Shown: positions 1 to 9,662 of the stretch, piece by piece
How positions within the stretch are numbered: position 1 is the first letter of the stretch
Layout: every line of letters begins with the position of its first letter
NCBI GenBank assembly: GCA_963402885.1
Contig: OY727097.1
Span: 10,478,001 to 10,542,000, forward strand
DNA: 64,000 nt
Direction: 5' to 3'
Source of the DNA: Antedon bifida
Taxonomy: Eukaryota > Echinodermata > Crinoidea > Comatulida > Antedonidae
Program-made: the position numbers and the translations under genes
The notes under the pieces: model-generated
Database searches by the model: none
What the model was told of the DNA's origin: nothing
Seen by the model: only the letters and a program-made list of their open reading frames with translations

Positions 1-87
1 GATGAAAGGTTATAATATGTCACTTCCAAACTCATCAATTGCTGATATCAAAGTACTTTTTCAAAATGTGTTTAGTATAGAGTCTAC

Positions 88-179
88 CTGCTTTTAGAGA
101 CGACAAATCATAAAGTTTGAGTGCTGGGTCATAAACCAATTGAATCAACCAATGGAACATTAGCATAAAATGAGTAGCT
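88..179 (-). CDS. Acyl-CoA synthetase exon 8 of those visible
   Basis: 92 nt, acceptor TTGTCTTCCAG and donor GCAG|GTAGAC. It completes the split arginine codon from exon 7 exactly. It encodes ATHFMLMFHWLIQLVYDPAL and then KLYDLSSLKAG, the family block around T...P....L...P....YDLSSL. The gene must continue past the left edge, because the ATP-binding YGxTE motif and C-terminal lid are not seen. Confidence 0.83.
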
Positions 180-3100
180 CTGGAAGACAAATACACAAAA
201 CTGTTATATAAGAAACAAGTATTTTGAAAGACTTTTTCATTCAACTCGGCTCAGTTTCCGCCAATATTTCAACTCATAACATGTGCATTTAATTCGATTC
301 ATGTTGAAACGCTGGAAACATCTGAACACATCCATTCTTGAGCCTGTTTGTTGGAAGAGGATGGGATCTGGATAGTAAAGGAAATCTAAGGTGGAAAATG
401 ATTACATGGAGTATCGCACCAGATGCTCTTCTAAAAGGAATATGCTGCAACTGCAAGGAAGGCGATAGGCAGTGTCAAGGACTGAAATGCAGCTGTATTA
501 AGGCAGGATTGTCATGTGTTTCTGCATATGGGGTGTGCTGTGGGCACTGCTCGAATGATTCAAGTGCAAACGAACCTAGTGATGAAGAGGGAACCGATTA
601 CCAATAAGTAACATGTGTATCATTATTATCCTTATGTATTTATTATTTATGCAAATTGTATGTATTATATACAGGTATCAATCATTTACAACAATCTGTT
701 AAATGACCTTTAATAAAAACAAAACCATGTTCCAACTTGTTTTCTCTCAGACCTGAAGTCATACATAATTTAGTAAGTGTTTTTTTATATAATATACTGA
801 AATTCTGGACAGAATGGACTATCCTAATTTATGTGGAAAACACAAAATGGGTATATTAACCTTTGACCTCATTTGTAACAGTAAAGATATAGTCATAATG
901 GACCAATTTTATTTGTGGTTCATTTCTAGTATAGTTCTGTGCATTTTGACACTAAGATCAACCCTATATCATACCTTGTTGCGAAGATACAATTTTTAGT
1001 ATTTTTAAAGAAGGTCAATGACCTTTAACACGAAAAAAAAAAGGATTTCCCCAACCCCTATTCTTCCTTACTTTTTTTGATATATCTGTATACCCATACC
1101 TACACAAATCAGTTGACATGCACTTTATAATGTAATATTTGACTTGATAGTTCATTATAAGTATGTGTTAAACCAAACAAGGCCAACAGCCATTAAGTCG
1201 CGTGCTACAATGCATACCGGACCGACAGACAGACCGACAGACCGACAGACAGACAGACCGACCGACCGACCGACCGACCGACCGACATAGTGAACTATAG
1301 AGTCGCGTCCACGCGACTAAAAATGGGTATATTGACCTTTGATCTGATTTTTGAAGGTCAAGATATGGTCATAAGTGTCCAATTCATTTTTTGTTTAATT
1401 TCTGGTATAATTGTGTGTATTTCGACACCAAGCTCAACCATATACCATATTTTGTTGCCAAGATACAATTTTTATGAGGTCAATGACATTCAGATTCAGA
1501 TTCAGATAACATTTATTCAGATAATAATGAATGAACATATACAAAATAGAAAAAAAGATATTAAAATGAACATAGATAAAGCAGTAATTGGAAGTCATTA
1601 TTATCATGGATCCCTTCTAGAAGTTAAAAACTTGTCTCGCAGGGACCCACAAACAAAACACATTACCAACAAAAAAACACCCCCAACAAAAATGTTCTCC
1701 ACCCATATCCTTCCTTTTTTTGGTATATCTGTATACCCATACCTACACAAATCCGTTGAAATAAGCTTCTTTGCAATTTTTTTGCAGATGAACCTTAATA
1801 TATGGTTACTAATAGGCCATTTTGTAGTTTTAATTAATTAATTTTAAGTTAATCACTTAAAGGGAAAAAACGAAGAAATATTTTCACTTATAAAACGACA
1901 AAATAAACAGTCAAAATTGCATATTCGGGTAGAGATTTTTTTGCGATCTAACTTTTGTAAATAACTATTATGTAACATTAAAATGACATATTCAAAATTA
2001 AAAAATATTCAGGAGGACAATATATTTAGACGATTAAGCGTCAGTAATGAAAATAATATGATAATTCAATAAACAAAGGAAAAACCTTTGCTGATCATTT
2101 GTTTTGTGGCCGGACTGAAAACATTGAGTAGGCCTAATCTTCCGATTGGCCAAGCCAATTGAAGATTGTTTTTTTGTTATTGTTTTTATATTATTTTTGT
2201 TCTTATTGATGTACAGCGACGCTGATAAATAATCATAGAAAGTGCGCTATAAGATTTAACAAGGTGCAATAGTGAGGAAATCTGCAAGAGTGCCGTATGC
2301 CTAATTACAATACACAATCATGTTACCTTTCATCTTTGATAGTTTGTAAGAATTTCTTGCAATCAAAGGCATCTGCATTAGGGTATATACACGTTGAACC
2401 AATAAGAAGTGGACAAACCTGTGTTTGTACAGTGCCATCCACAAATGCCATACTGCCACAAAACACTAGTTTGGTTACCTTCAATGAATAATAATACAGT
2501 TTTACATTTTATAATATTATTAATTATTACTAATTATTATCAACAAGTTTTATTATTAATAACATCTAGCATGTTTCTCTTAATCATATCTTGTGCGTTT
2601 GACTCTTTCTGTAGAGCAGCAAATAAAGTGCTTTAGATTATTGAATGAATCTCACTCTTTCAAGATTTAAATTTGTATTCATACCTTAAAATAATATGTT
2701 AAAACATAAACAAATTTTAACATTCATTAATGTTATATAATTTATTTACTGTATCAGTAATTATTACCTGACTTTCATTACACAATTGGAATAGGCCATA
2801 GGCGGGGTTCAACATTCGAAAATGTGAATTTTTTACCAGCTTTGGTGGTCCGGTTGAGCCCTGAAATAAAATACAAAGAATATAATATATATGTATTCGT
2901 TGAAAACGGGTACTGGAATGTGTACATTAATTGGTGCGAGTGCGCTGAAACGGTTCAGTTACTTTCAAAAATATAAAATTTTCCGCCTTCAGTTTTTAAT
3001 TTAGTTAAGAGATATCATACTTTGGAAATAGTACAAACCGATGTCATCAATACACAGCAAATGTCATCAATAGTGACCCTTTTGGCAGCTTCTCTAACCG

Positions 3101-6100
3101 TGTCTTCATTCCCCGCAAGATACAAATCCTCTAACTTGGTTGTACCACTATAATTCAAAAATACTAGTTCATTCACTTTGATCTTGAATCCAACATGATC
3201 TATAAATTTAATTGTGGGGGCTGTGATTGCGGGGAAACTTCCCGACATCTAAAGACAAAGATTCAAGAACATATGGGTAGGGATAAAAATTCACATATAT
3301 ACAAACACATTAACAACAATAGGAATTGCGTAGATCAATGCAGCAAAAAAAAATTCAAAATTATCGACACAGCTACCAATAGCTACAAACTAAAAATAAA
3401 AGAAGCCCTACATATAAAATAGAATAACCCATCTCTAAACAAACAAATAACTTGTTACAAAACCAATCTGAATATTTAAATACTCACCTGTATAAAGTTA
3501 AATATAACCAACGTCTACGACCGTATTTCAGTGCACTGATGATGTTGTTGGGCGTAACAAATGTTTTTTATCATACTGAATTTTTTTTAAATTTTGTTAT
3601 CCTGTCGGAAGTTCGGCAACATTATTCACGATATCACCTTAAACACTTCGGTGTCAATCAAGGACTTACAAAAGTTGGAAAAGCTATCTGATCTATTTAA
3701 ATGTCATACCTTTTATGATTGATGCCTGTAGCTACGATATACCTCAAGTCCGGGAAGCTTAAATAAAAAATATTGCTGTATTTTCCAGTTTCTATTAATT
3801 TTATGATTTATAATCATATATCATAATTACAGGCATAAATACAGTTTATCTGCCAAATAGGAATCACAATTACGATTTCAAGAATAATTTTTTTAATGAT
3901 ACTAATCTGCTGTAGATAAATTAAAACAATTACACTTTATGATAATTAGTTAAGGAAATTCCAAAATATATGTACGTGATTGTTAACCTCAAATTTCCAA
4001 CTGATTGTTTACCTGGATTCTATTAGATTATTCCCCAGATTCAAGTTACTACCCATTATATACAGTGTTCAGTATGCTTCCTAAATTTCAAGTATTAAAG
4101 ATGTTTCCTAAACATATTTTAGTTACTGTATATTTCTCAGTGTATTAGACAGTTACCTCCATTCACCAGTACAAAAAACATAATAATAAACAATCATAAT
4201 GATCAGATGTTTTCTCTACTCTGACGCTTGTAGGCCTATGTACTTTCGGTATAATTCAGGTCAATGTAGAAGCCAATGCATTAGAATAACAAGCTATAGA
4301 TAATTGGCATTTATATTGGTTTTAATTCAAAGATTTTTGTTCGGTCAACGCATATATGTTTTAATGCATTTACATAGTATATATTAATTGTGTTAAAATA
4401 TGGTAATTTCGGAATTACTATGAAATCATCTATTTTTGGCAAACCTTCTGTAGTGACCATGATTAATAATTGTTGATAATAATGTTGTTAAAAAACATAA
4501 ATTAGAAGTATTTACTTATTTGATATTATGCTACCAGAAGTGCTAGAGCTCAACCCTGGAATCAGTTTACAAATGTCTGTATACAAGTTTTCTGGACTTC
4601 GAGTGAGGAACAAAGCCTTACATGATGTCTGAATAAAAAGAAATTAAATCAATCTTATGTCTATAATCTCCTACTAAATGTAAAAGAGTAAAAAGCTCAG
4701 AACTGAAACTAAATGAATACTGTATTCCCTCTTACCCTCTTTTTAGAAGTATAAGTAAAAATTAATCCAACCTTTAGATTGAAAGAAATAGGGCAAAACT
4801 TACACATCCTTCCTTGGTGAATGTTCCCACTTACAAAGAGTGAACTGAGCACTAGAACTAGCTTTCAGCAGTATCATATACCAATCCATAACTTAATCTT
4901 ACATGATAATGTGATACACACGCTGTATTACCGAATTTTTCCATGATACTAGGAAAATATTGTCGTAAGTGGAGATACACTACTGAGAGGCAATTTATTT
5001 TGAATTGAAACAATTTCACCAAGTTGAAAATTCAACTGAAATCCACGCAAGAATTCTTTCATTTCGTATTCACCTTTCGTAAAATGTCTCCTATTGTATG
5101 CAGGGGATAACCTACTTGCAAAAACACCTGTAAAAGAAAGATAAAGATGATTTTATTTGGTCTAAATTGAAATATATTAATGATATCACTTGTAAGTCAA
5201 GACAAGATGTCTAGGCCTATGTCTATTACAAGTTATTTTGGTCATGTTTGTTTTGAGAATTGTTTTAAGAATATTCAAACACGACATAATGCTTATAACC
5301 TACAGTAATCTAACTTACTGTTGTTAATCCAATTGCCCTTGCTGCACCAGCGATCAGTGGCAATTCCATGTGATTATACCCAATAATAGCTATGTAATCG
5401 TCTTTACTAAGACCAATATCCAGTAGACCAGACGCTAATTCCTCTACCTAAAAGCAACGATTCTAAAAGTATATATTCCTGATTTTTAGGTTCAGGCTTT
5501 AGCTTACAGACAGGAATTAAAAAATCATATTTAAATTGATTAAATGTATAACAGAAATCATTACGAAAAAAAACATGAATTCCCAATCAAAGAACTTTGC
5601 AAAATTCTTCTATCAGTCAGTCAGACCTTATTTAGGTAGTTCAACCTCATATTACCAAATCTCTAAAAATAAATTCGTTTAATTAATGAAAGTAGCAAAT
5701 ATATAATTTGTTAAATTTACCAGTTAAAGTTACCAGTCATCATGTGGCCGTGGCTTATTATTCACCACCATGAAGGCCAGTAGCTCCGTGAAGATTATAG
5801 ACAATGCGACAAATGAATAGTATTTAAATCTGTTAATATTAAATATATTAAGTATTAAGAGTATTGACTGATAATAAAACAGCGTTCCATTGAGCTATTT
5901 ATCTAACTTTATCTATCTCTTCGGATCAATTGGTTCATAAGGTTGTAGTGGGCTCTTTCTACTGGTAATTTACCCATTTATGGAAATCAAACAAATACAT
6001 CTCTAATTGTCACTCATTATATGGGTTAATACAAACTTTCGACTTAACTAGTTGCATCTATCTCTATCTATTCTTTTCAGATCCAGATGGAATCTCTCTT

Positions 6101-6486
6101 CTTGTGCAGTAGAATATAAAATAATATATAACGTACATGAACATGTTACATTTCTTTCTTTTTTTTTTCATTTCTAAAAACACAAAAGGTCACCAACAAT
6201 GCAAAAAAAGTTCTCAAAATGTACGTTTGTTCGAATTACAAAAATAATTTAGGAGGTTGATCATTTAAGACAATTATAGTTATTAATAAGTGTTATATAA
6301 TATGTAAATTAACTTCTTTAAACGTTGTTAGATGAGTGTATACCTTTCGATGGAAATCTAAAAAATTCAATCTCTCATTATCACTAACAAACACATGCAC
6401 TTCTCTGTCAGGATGCATTTTAACCCGTTCTTCTAGCAACTCATGCATAGTACGTCTGATAGCAGTAGAGGTTTCCATCATAGATT
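88..6486 (-). CDS. Acyl-CoA synthetase (AMP-forming), ACSF2-like; 8 exons, both ends missing
   Basis: Eight exons read on the minus strand in the order 6344-6486, 5319-5447, 5074-5127, 4516-4628, 3039-3147, 2768-2860, 2327-2478 and 88-179. All are bounded by AG/GT and all seven junction phases agree, giving about 295 codons with no stop. The order of motifs is that of the AMP-forming acyl-CoA synthetases: an N-terminal segment with LNFLDFHRK, then GYNHMELPLIAGAARAIGL, CKALFL, the signature MTS|GSTGPPK split by an intron, PLLIGSTCIYP, and KLYDLSSLKAG. The family activates a carboxylic acid with ATP to an acyl-adenylate and transfers it to CoA; ACSF2 members are mitochondrial and prefer medium chains. 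The N-terminus (any targeting peptide) lies upstream of 6486 and was not found. The C-terminal lid lies beyond the left edge. ACSF2 is the best guess; another 4-coumarate-ligase-like synthetase is possible. Confidence 0.82.
338..711 (+). pseudogene. Cysteine-rich (CXC/tesmin-like) C-terminal gene fragment, probably transposon-derived
   Basis: An open frame at 338-607, entered without an ATG, holds GRGWDLDSKGNLRW followed by a dense cysteine block (CCNCKEGDRQCQGLKCSC, then CCGHC) and an acidic tail. This Cys spacing recalls the CXC/tesmin-like tails attached to many transposon-related predicted proteins in marine invertebrates. I recognise the style, not a named family. A stop lies just upstream in the same frame, so only the C-terminal piece survives. 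An AATAAA-type signal lies near 711. It sits inside an intron of the acyl-CoA synthetase gene, on the opposite strand. Confidence 0.35.
838..1135 (+). repeat. Dispersed repeat, copy A
   Basis: The stretch starting AAAATGGGTATATT shares long similarity with 1318-1765, including the words TATACCATA, AGATACAATTTTTA, GGTCAATGAC and TATCTGTATACCCATACC. No coding capacity was recognised. It is intronic in the acyl-CoA synthetase gene. Confidence 0.7.
1174..1317 (+). mobile_element. Short dispersed element with (GACC/GACA)n core, copy 1
   Basis: Begins AACAAGGCCAACAGCCAT, then AAGTCGCGTGCTA, a tetranucleotide core, GACATAGTGAACTATAGAG, and a near-palindrome AGTCGCGTCCACGCGACT. An inverted copy with the same parts in the same order lies at 19119-19242, so this is a transposable family and not a local accident. 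No coding capacity. Confidence 0.7.
1218..1286 (+). repeat. (GACC)n/(GACA)n microsatellite
   Basis: About 17 tetranucleotide units of GACC and GACA, internal to the dispersed element around it. Confidence 0.95.
1318..1790 (+). repeat. Dispersed repeat, copy A', split by an insertion
   Basis: Second copy of the 838-1135 repeat in the same orientation. The match breaks at GGTCAATGAC (about 1481) and resumes around 1675-1765 (CTGTATACCCATACCTACAC). The extra stretch between those points is absent from copy A. Confidence 0.65.
1482..1670 (-). mobile_element. Probable minus-strand retroposon 3' tail ending in (ATTCAG)n
   Basis: An insertion relative to copy A of the surrounding repeat. It starts with three ATTCAG units, continues through ACATTTATTCAGATAATAA and ends near GTCTCGCAGGGACCCAC. 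A simple-repeat end followed by a TTTATT-rich stretch is also seen at 47750 and 62380, which suggests LINE or SINE 3' ends inserted in minus orientation. Confidence 0.4.
2327..2478 (-). CDS. Acyl-CoA synthetase exon 7
   Basis: 152 nt, phase 0 to 2, acceptor ATTGAAG and donor AAAG|GTAACA. It contains FVDGTVQTQVCPLLIGST and then DCKKFLQTIKDE, matching the hydrophobic stretch and the LxxGxT.V.P block downstream of the loop in this family. The acceptor was chosen because it keeps phase 0 from exon 6. Confidence 0.78.
2768..2860 (-). CDS. Acyl-CoA synthetase exon 6, AMP-binding loop
   Basis: 93 nt, phase 0 to 0, acceptor TTTCAG and donor CAG|GTAATA. It begins GSTGPPKLVKNSHF, the core of the TSGTTGxPKG AMP-binding signature, and continues to RMLNPAYGLFQLCNESQ. 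The loop glycines, threonine and lysine are present. The residue after PK is L rather than the usual G. Confidence 0.85.
3039..3147 (-). CDS. Acyl-CoA synthetase exon 5, ends inside the AMP-binding signature
   Basis: 109 nt, phase 2 to 0, donor TCG|GTTTGT. It encodes KLEDLYLAGNEDTVREAAKR and then VTIDDICCVLMTS, the strand leading into the phosphate-binding loop. The open frame runs on through the donor, which makes the exon look longer and hides the motif; using this donor restores a family-like junction with the next exon. The acceptor (ATTATAG) is the weaker end. Confidence 0.78.
3180..3460 (+). pseudogene. Penelope-like element GIY-YIG endonuclease remnant
   Basis: The plus frame from about 3183 reads MIYKFNCGGC, DCGETSRHLKTKIQEHMG, NSHIYKHI, KKFKIIDTA and LKIKEALHIK, then after a stop an NPSLNKQI-like end. 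This is the C-terminal GIY-YIG endonuclease pattern of Penelope-like retroelements (YKF.C..C..YIGET.RHL..R..EH, later IKEALHI). The YIG part is shortened to CGET and the reverse transcriptase is absent, so it is a dead 3' fragment. It lies in an intron of the acyl-CoA synthetase gene, antisense to it. Confidence 0.7.
3461..4515. other. Intron sequence, no gene seen
   Basis: AT-rich DNA between exons 4 and 5 of the acyl-CoA synthetase gene. The first about 240 bases may be the 3' end of the Penelope-like remnant. The rest shows nothing I can name. Confidence 0.5.
4516..4628 (-). CDS. Acyl-CoA synthetase exon 4
   Basis: 113 nt, phase 0 to 2, acceptor TTATTCAG and donor AA|GTAAAT. It encodes TSCKALFLTRSPENLYTDI followed by a KLIPGLSSSTSG segment, equivalent to the CKALV...PGL region before the AMP-binding loop. 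Confidence 0.8.
5074..5127 (-). CDS. Acyl-CoA synthetase exon 3 (54 nt)
   Basis: 54-nt exon, phase 0 to 0, with a pyrimidine-rich acceptor TTTTACAG and donor AAAG|GTGAAT. It encodes VFLQVGYPLHTIGDILRK, in place of the INPAYxxxELxYxLKK segment of the family. The match to that consensus is loose; the phases and splice sites are the main support. Confidence 0.7.
5319..5447 (-). CDS. Acyl-CoA synthetase exon 2
   Basis: 129 nt, phase 0 to 0, acceptor TTTTAG and donor ACA|GTAAGT. It encodes 43 residues including ELASGLLDIGLSKDDYIAII and HMELPLIAGAARAIG. This is the family pattern in which a helix is followed by a strand that ends in a conserved asparagine and glutamate region. Confidence 0.85.
5448..6343. 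other. Intron sequence, no gene seen
   Basis: AT-rich intron between exons 1 and 2 of the acyl-CoA synthetase gene. No element recognised. Confidence 0.6.
6344..6486 (-). CDS. Acyl-CoA synthetase exon 1 of those visible
   Basis: 143 nt, starting in phase 1 and ending in phase 0. The acceptor is a long T-run plus GTAG and the donor is AAAG|GTATAC. It encodes HELLEERVKMHPDREVHVF and LNFLDFHRK, the N-terminal entry into the AMP-binding domain. The incoming phase shows that at least one more exon lies upstream. Confidence 0.82.
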
Positions 6487-6590
6487 CTACAAAAAAAAAG
6501 TTCATTAGTGAATTGCCATATTATTCTTAATAAGCAAAAAATAAATTTTATATTTCTTGTTCATATTATGTTTAACACGTCCTCTACTGT

Positions 6591-6974
6591 TAACCAAGTA
6601 AGTTAAGAACATAACGCAACGTGATTTGACAAATCGGAAGCTAACCAAGTAATTTCAGAACTCAAAGCAACGTGATTTGACAAATCAGAAGCTAACCAAG
6701 TAAGTTAAGAACGTAACGCAACGTGAGTCGACAAATCAGAAGCTAACCAAGTAAGTTAAGAACGTAACTTAACGTGATTTGAACAAATCAGAAGCTAACC
6801 AAGTAAGTTAAGAACGTAACGCAACGTGATTTGAAAACTCAGAAGCTAACCAAGTAAGTTAAGGACTTAACTCAACGTGATTTGACAAATCAGAAGCTAA
6901 CCAAGTAAGTTAAAAACGTAACGCAATGTGATTTGACAAATCAGAAGCTAACCAAGTAAGTTAAGAACGTAACG
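6591..6974 (+). repeat. 51-bp minisatellite, about 7.5 copies
   Basis: Units begin TAACCAAGTAAGTTAAGAAC at 6591, 6642, 6693, 6744, 6796, 6847, 6898 and 6949. Spacing is 51 bp except one of 52. Units differ by a few substitutions each. The array ends abruptly after AACGTAACG. It lies just upstream of the first visible acyl-CoA synthetase exon, in what is probably an intron. Confidence 0.95.
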
Positions 6975-8087
6975 ACTATTGATACTCTGGTCTCTGTACT
7001 GCTTTGGTAGTAGATTTAGAAATTATTTCCAGTGCTGAATTTAAGGAATTAAAAAAAGCGAATGCATTAAATATCACGTGAGACTATCACTAGCACTATG
7101 ATTATGGTAACACACTGAAATATTATATGAGTGGGTGTATTGATGGACGATATATACAATGTTTCTACAGAAAACAAAATAAATTATAACTATATGATAA
7201 CCATTCTTTCTTTGATGAAAATCAAATGACGTCATGATCAATAAGAGCATTTTAATGCTTTTATTGATACTATTAAACAAGTCGTTGTATCGTATGAATT
7301 TAGGAGCTCGGTAACATCTCGTCATGATTCTGTGTTTACATCCTGGATTTCACGATTTTGAACAACCCCCAATAAATTCCACTTTGTTTTTGTAGAACAG
7401 CCAACTTCAAAAAAGATAGTGAACTTGCCTTTGTTAATTTTCCTAGAGATAGAAGAGAAAGAAAATAAACACATTGACATTGTTATAAAAAAACTCACAA
7501 TTTGCTCTCAATGAAACCGTGGATGTAAATGTGAATCAAATGTTCATAAAGTAAGTGCAGCCTCAGTGTCCAAATATTTCAACACAATTATCACCAATAC
7601 AATAACTTGTATAACAGACAGGAACACATCATTCTTCAAACATATACATAAATATATATAAGATTGTACCAGTACAATATAAATCCTTGGCGAGTGAATG
7701 AATATTCAATAAAGTTATATATAATTACATTTCATGGCAGCCAAGGTTTGTCTAATTGTTTACAGAGATAACTAAGAGGCAACTTTAATACGCAACGGTT
7801 TTTTAAATAATATTGTGTATATGTAAAACAATTGTGTTGCGTAGCACTGTGTAAATTATATATACTGTCAAATTATTGAAACAGTGATCATATTCGGAAC
7901 ATGATCTCATAATCGCCCTGTATCAACGGTTTTCGGCAAGCAATTGTCTGGACTTTAGGTTGTGGAACTGGTTTTTTAAAATAGTGAATAAGGTTAGTAT
8001 ATCTAGGAAGTAGGTCGGCTATTTAGAAAGATCTCATGCATTATTATATCAGTGAAAGTACTTGGACAAAACAGATTATAGATTATA
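6975..8087. other. Non-coding, unassigned
   Basis: No gene recognised. A short in-frame stretch at about 7397-7466 (plus strand) ends FVNFPRDRRERK, faintly like the end of a THAP zinc finger motif, but the diagnostic cysteines are not there. The missing N-terminal exons of the acyl-CoA synthetase could lie here or farther right. Confidence 0.4.
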
Positions 8088-8872
8088 ATTATACTGAATA
8101 AAATACTTGTCATTGATGACTGAATAAGCATTCCATAATGGTAATATAGAAATTGTACTGTGTTATCTAAACACTACAGTAAAGTCTATTATTATCTTTT
8201 AATAAGTACAATACAGTTGAACCTCCAGTAAGCGTCCACTCTCGGGACCGGGAAAAATGGGCGCTTATGGGAGGTTCTGTCGATAGAGGGCCAAAATCAC
8301 GTTTTATGGCTATCCAATATTTCTTAAATTCTTAACGCAACGGACCTCTAAATTCTCCAGCTAATTGTATTTTATTGTTTATGATCAGGTAGTTTAGTAT
8401 CATTTATGATTTCAGACAAATTTTAAAAGCTTTTATCTTATGAAAATGGTCATTCAAATCATCTGTGTAGTTTTCTCATATCTCTTCCTAAAAACACAGG
8501 AATAGGCTTATAAATAAAGCTAATATATAAAGCACAAGTACCAAAATTGTATTTTCGGGTGGCCGCTTATGGGAGGTAATTTACCATACAAAAATTCTAA
8601 TTTTGAGTAAAAAAAAATGGCTGCGGCCGCTTACGGGAAGGTGGCCGCTCGCGGAGGTTCAACTGTATATGATATTTTAAGTAATAGTTTTACTTACTTT
8701 TACATACTTACATAATATTTTTGAAGCTGATTGAATATCAAATTCACTCTCATAAACCTTCAAACTCTCCATCGACTTTATTTCCCAACGATATTATTTT
8801 CAACTTGGCTGTCTACTGAAATTCCATCATTTACCATTCCGGATTATATCAGTTAGGGACGGCGACGACCAA
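8088..8872 (+). repeat. Paralogous repeat, copy 1 (carries a MITE)
   Basis: Outside the inserted MITE, this matches 16256-16586 almost throughout in the same orientation: CATTCCATAATGGTAATATA, ATCTAAACACTACAG, CAAATTCACTCTCATAA, CTTGGCTGTCT and ATTATATCAGTTAGGGACGG. It is bracketed by imperfect copies of AGTGAAAGTA...ACTTGGACAAA at about 8049 and 8899. Function unknown. Confidence 0.85.
8214..8665 (+). mobile_element. Tc1/mariner-type MITE, 452 bp
   Basis: Terminal inverted repeats begin CAGTTGAACCTCC at both ends and continue imperfectly for about 30 bp. TA dinucleotides flank both ends, the target duplication typical of the Tc1/mariner/pogo group. Internally there are subterminal repeats (GCTTATGGGAGGT) and no coding frame, so it is non-autonomous. 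The paralogous repeat at 16256-16586 lacks it and shows the empty site. Confidence 0.88.
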
Positions 8873-8992
8873 TTGAACGATTTTCTATTATCCTTTATTT
8901 AGTGAAAGTAATCTACTTGGACAAAGTAGATAATATAAAAGCAGACAAGCGCTGCCCCTGAGTGAACTGGAATAACAGAAATGAAAACAAAG

Positions 8993-9067
8993 GAGGCACA
9001 AGCTGATGAATAGATATATCTGCATATCAAGCAGAAGGTTCCGGGTTAAAATATCGGTTGGGGCTTG
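8993..9067 (+). pseudogene. tRNA-like relic (possible SINE head)
   Basis: Contains TCTGCATATCAAGCAGA, able to form a 5-bp anticodon-like stem with a 7-nt loop, followed by a decayed B-box region GTTCCGGGTTAAAATATCGG and a GGTTGGGGC acceptor-like end. The same stem sequence and CCGGGTT block recur on the other strand at 15783-15858. The D-arm is damaged. A tRNA-derived SINE head is likely. Confidence 0.4.
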
Positions 9068-9446
9068 ACTTTCGAAGACCTAGGCATTTTTGTCGAACAA
9101 ATAAATGAAATTAAATGAAAAATACCATCCAATAACCTAGCATAGCATTACATATTTTTGGTATCACACTCTCACATGGGGCCTGTAGCTGAAATACGGT
9201 ATCGGTCTAAATCTAACAAAGCTAACTTTTACCATTTTTATGCCCTGATTCGCCACTGCTCACTAGGACTATAATACTGCTTAACGGTTTAACTGTAGCA
9301 TGTTTAGCATTGGTCCTTTATTGAACTAATAACCAATTGTGTTTGTTTGCTAGACCTTTTTTATCATTCGACTCGCAAGTTCATTCTTTCACGTTCGGAA
9401 CAAAATCCCATGCAACCTGCGTAAATGGAATTGTGCATACTGTAAT

Positions 9447-9451
9447 ACTTT
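9447..9451 (+). repeat. Target-site duplication (ACTTT), left
   Basis: ACTTT immediately before the TGTTG start of the BEL/Pao element, repeated after the 3' LTR at 14939-14943. Five bases is a usual duplication length for this superfamily. Confidence 0.85.
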
Positions 9452-9662
9452 TGTTGTAAAGATTTCTGTCGTCCGTTGAGGGCGCGCATGTCATAATATG
9501 CTTCGAGTATCGGACGATGTTGAGCGCGCACTCGTTCACAGTTATTGTCATATAAACATGCCTGAAGCGTTCCAATCACCACATATATTATTATGAACAT
9601 TATAGTGTTTTGGTGAGTTCTGAAATATTATTAACCTTATTACTTGTTTTTATATAAACCAG
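9452..9662 (+). repeat. 5' LTR remnant (first 211 bp only)
   Basis: Aligns with the first 210 bp of the 3' LTR with about nine substitutions and a few small indels. The match stops after AACCAG, where gag sequence begins at once. The remaining about 415 bp of the LTR, the primer-binding site and the leader are missing. Confidence 0.9.

Noticed and set aside
1290..1841. 183-codon open frame
   Set aside because: It runs through a dispersed repeat, a retroposon tail and back into the repeat; not a protein.
2138..2167. Imperfect hairpin AATCTTCCGATTGG / CCAATTGAAGATT
   Set aside because: Short and imperfect; nothing else supports a function.
3015..3248. A 77-codon minus-strand protein as one unit
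   Set aside because: Only the middle part is the acyl-CoA synthetase exon (3039-3147); the start overlaps the Penelope-like remnant and the end is intron.
7397..7466. THAP zinc-finger-like stretch FVNFPRDRRERK
   Set aside because: Too short, no zinc-binding cysteines or histidine visible, followed by a stop.
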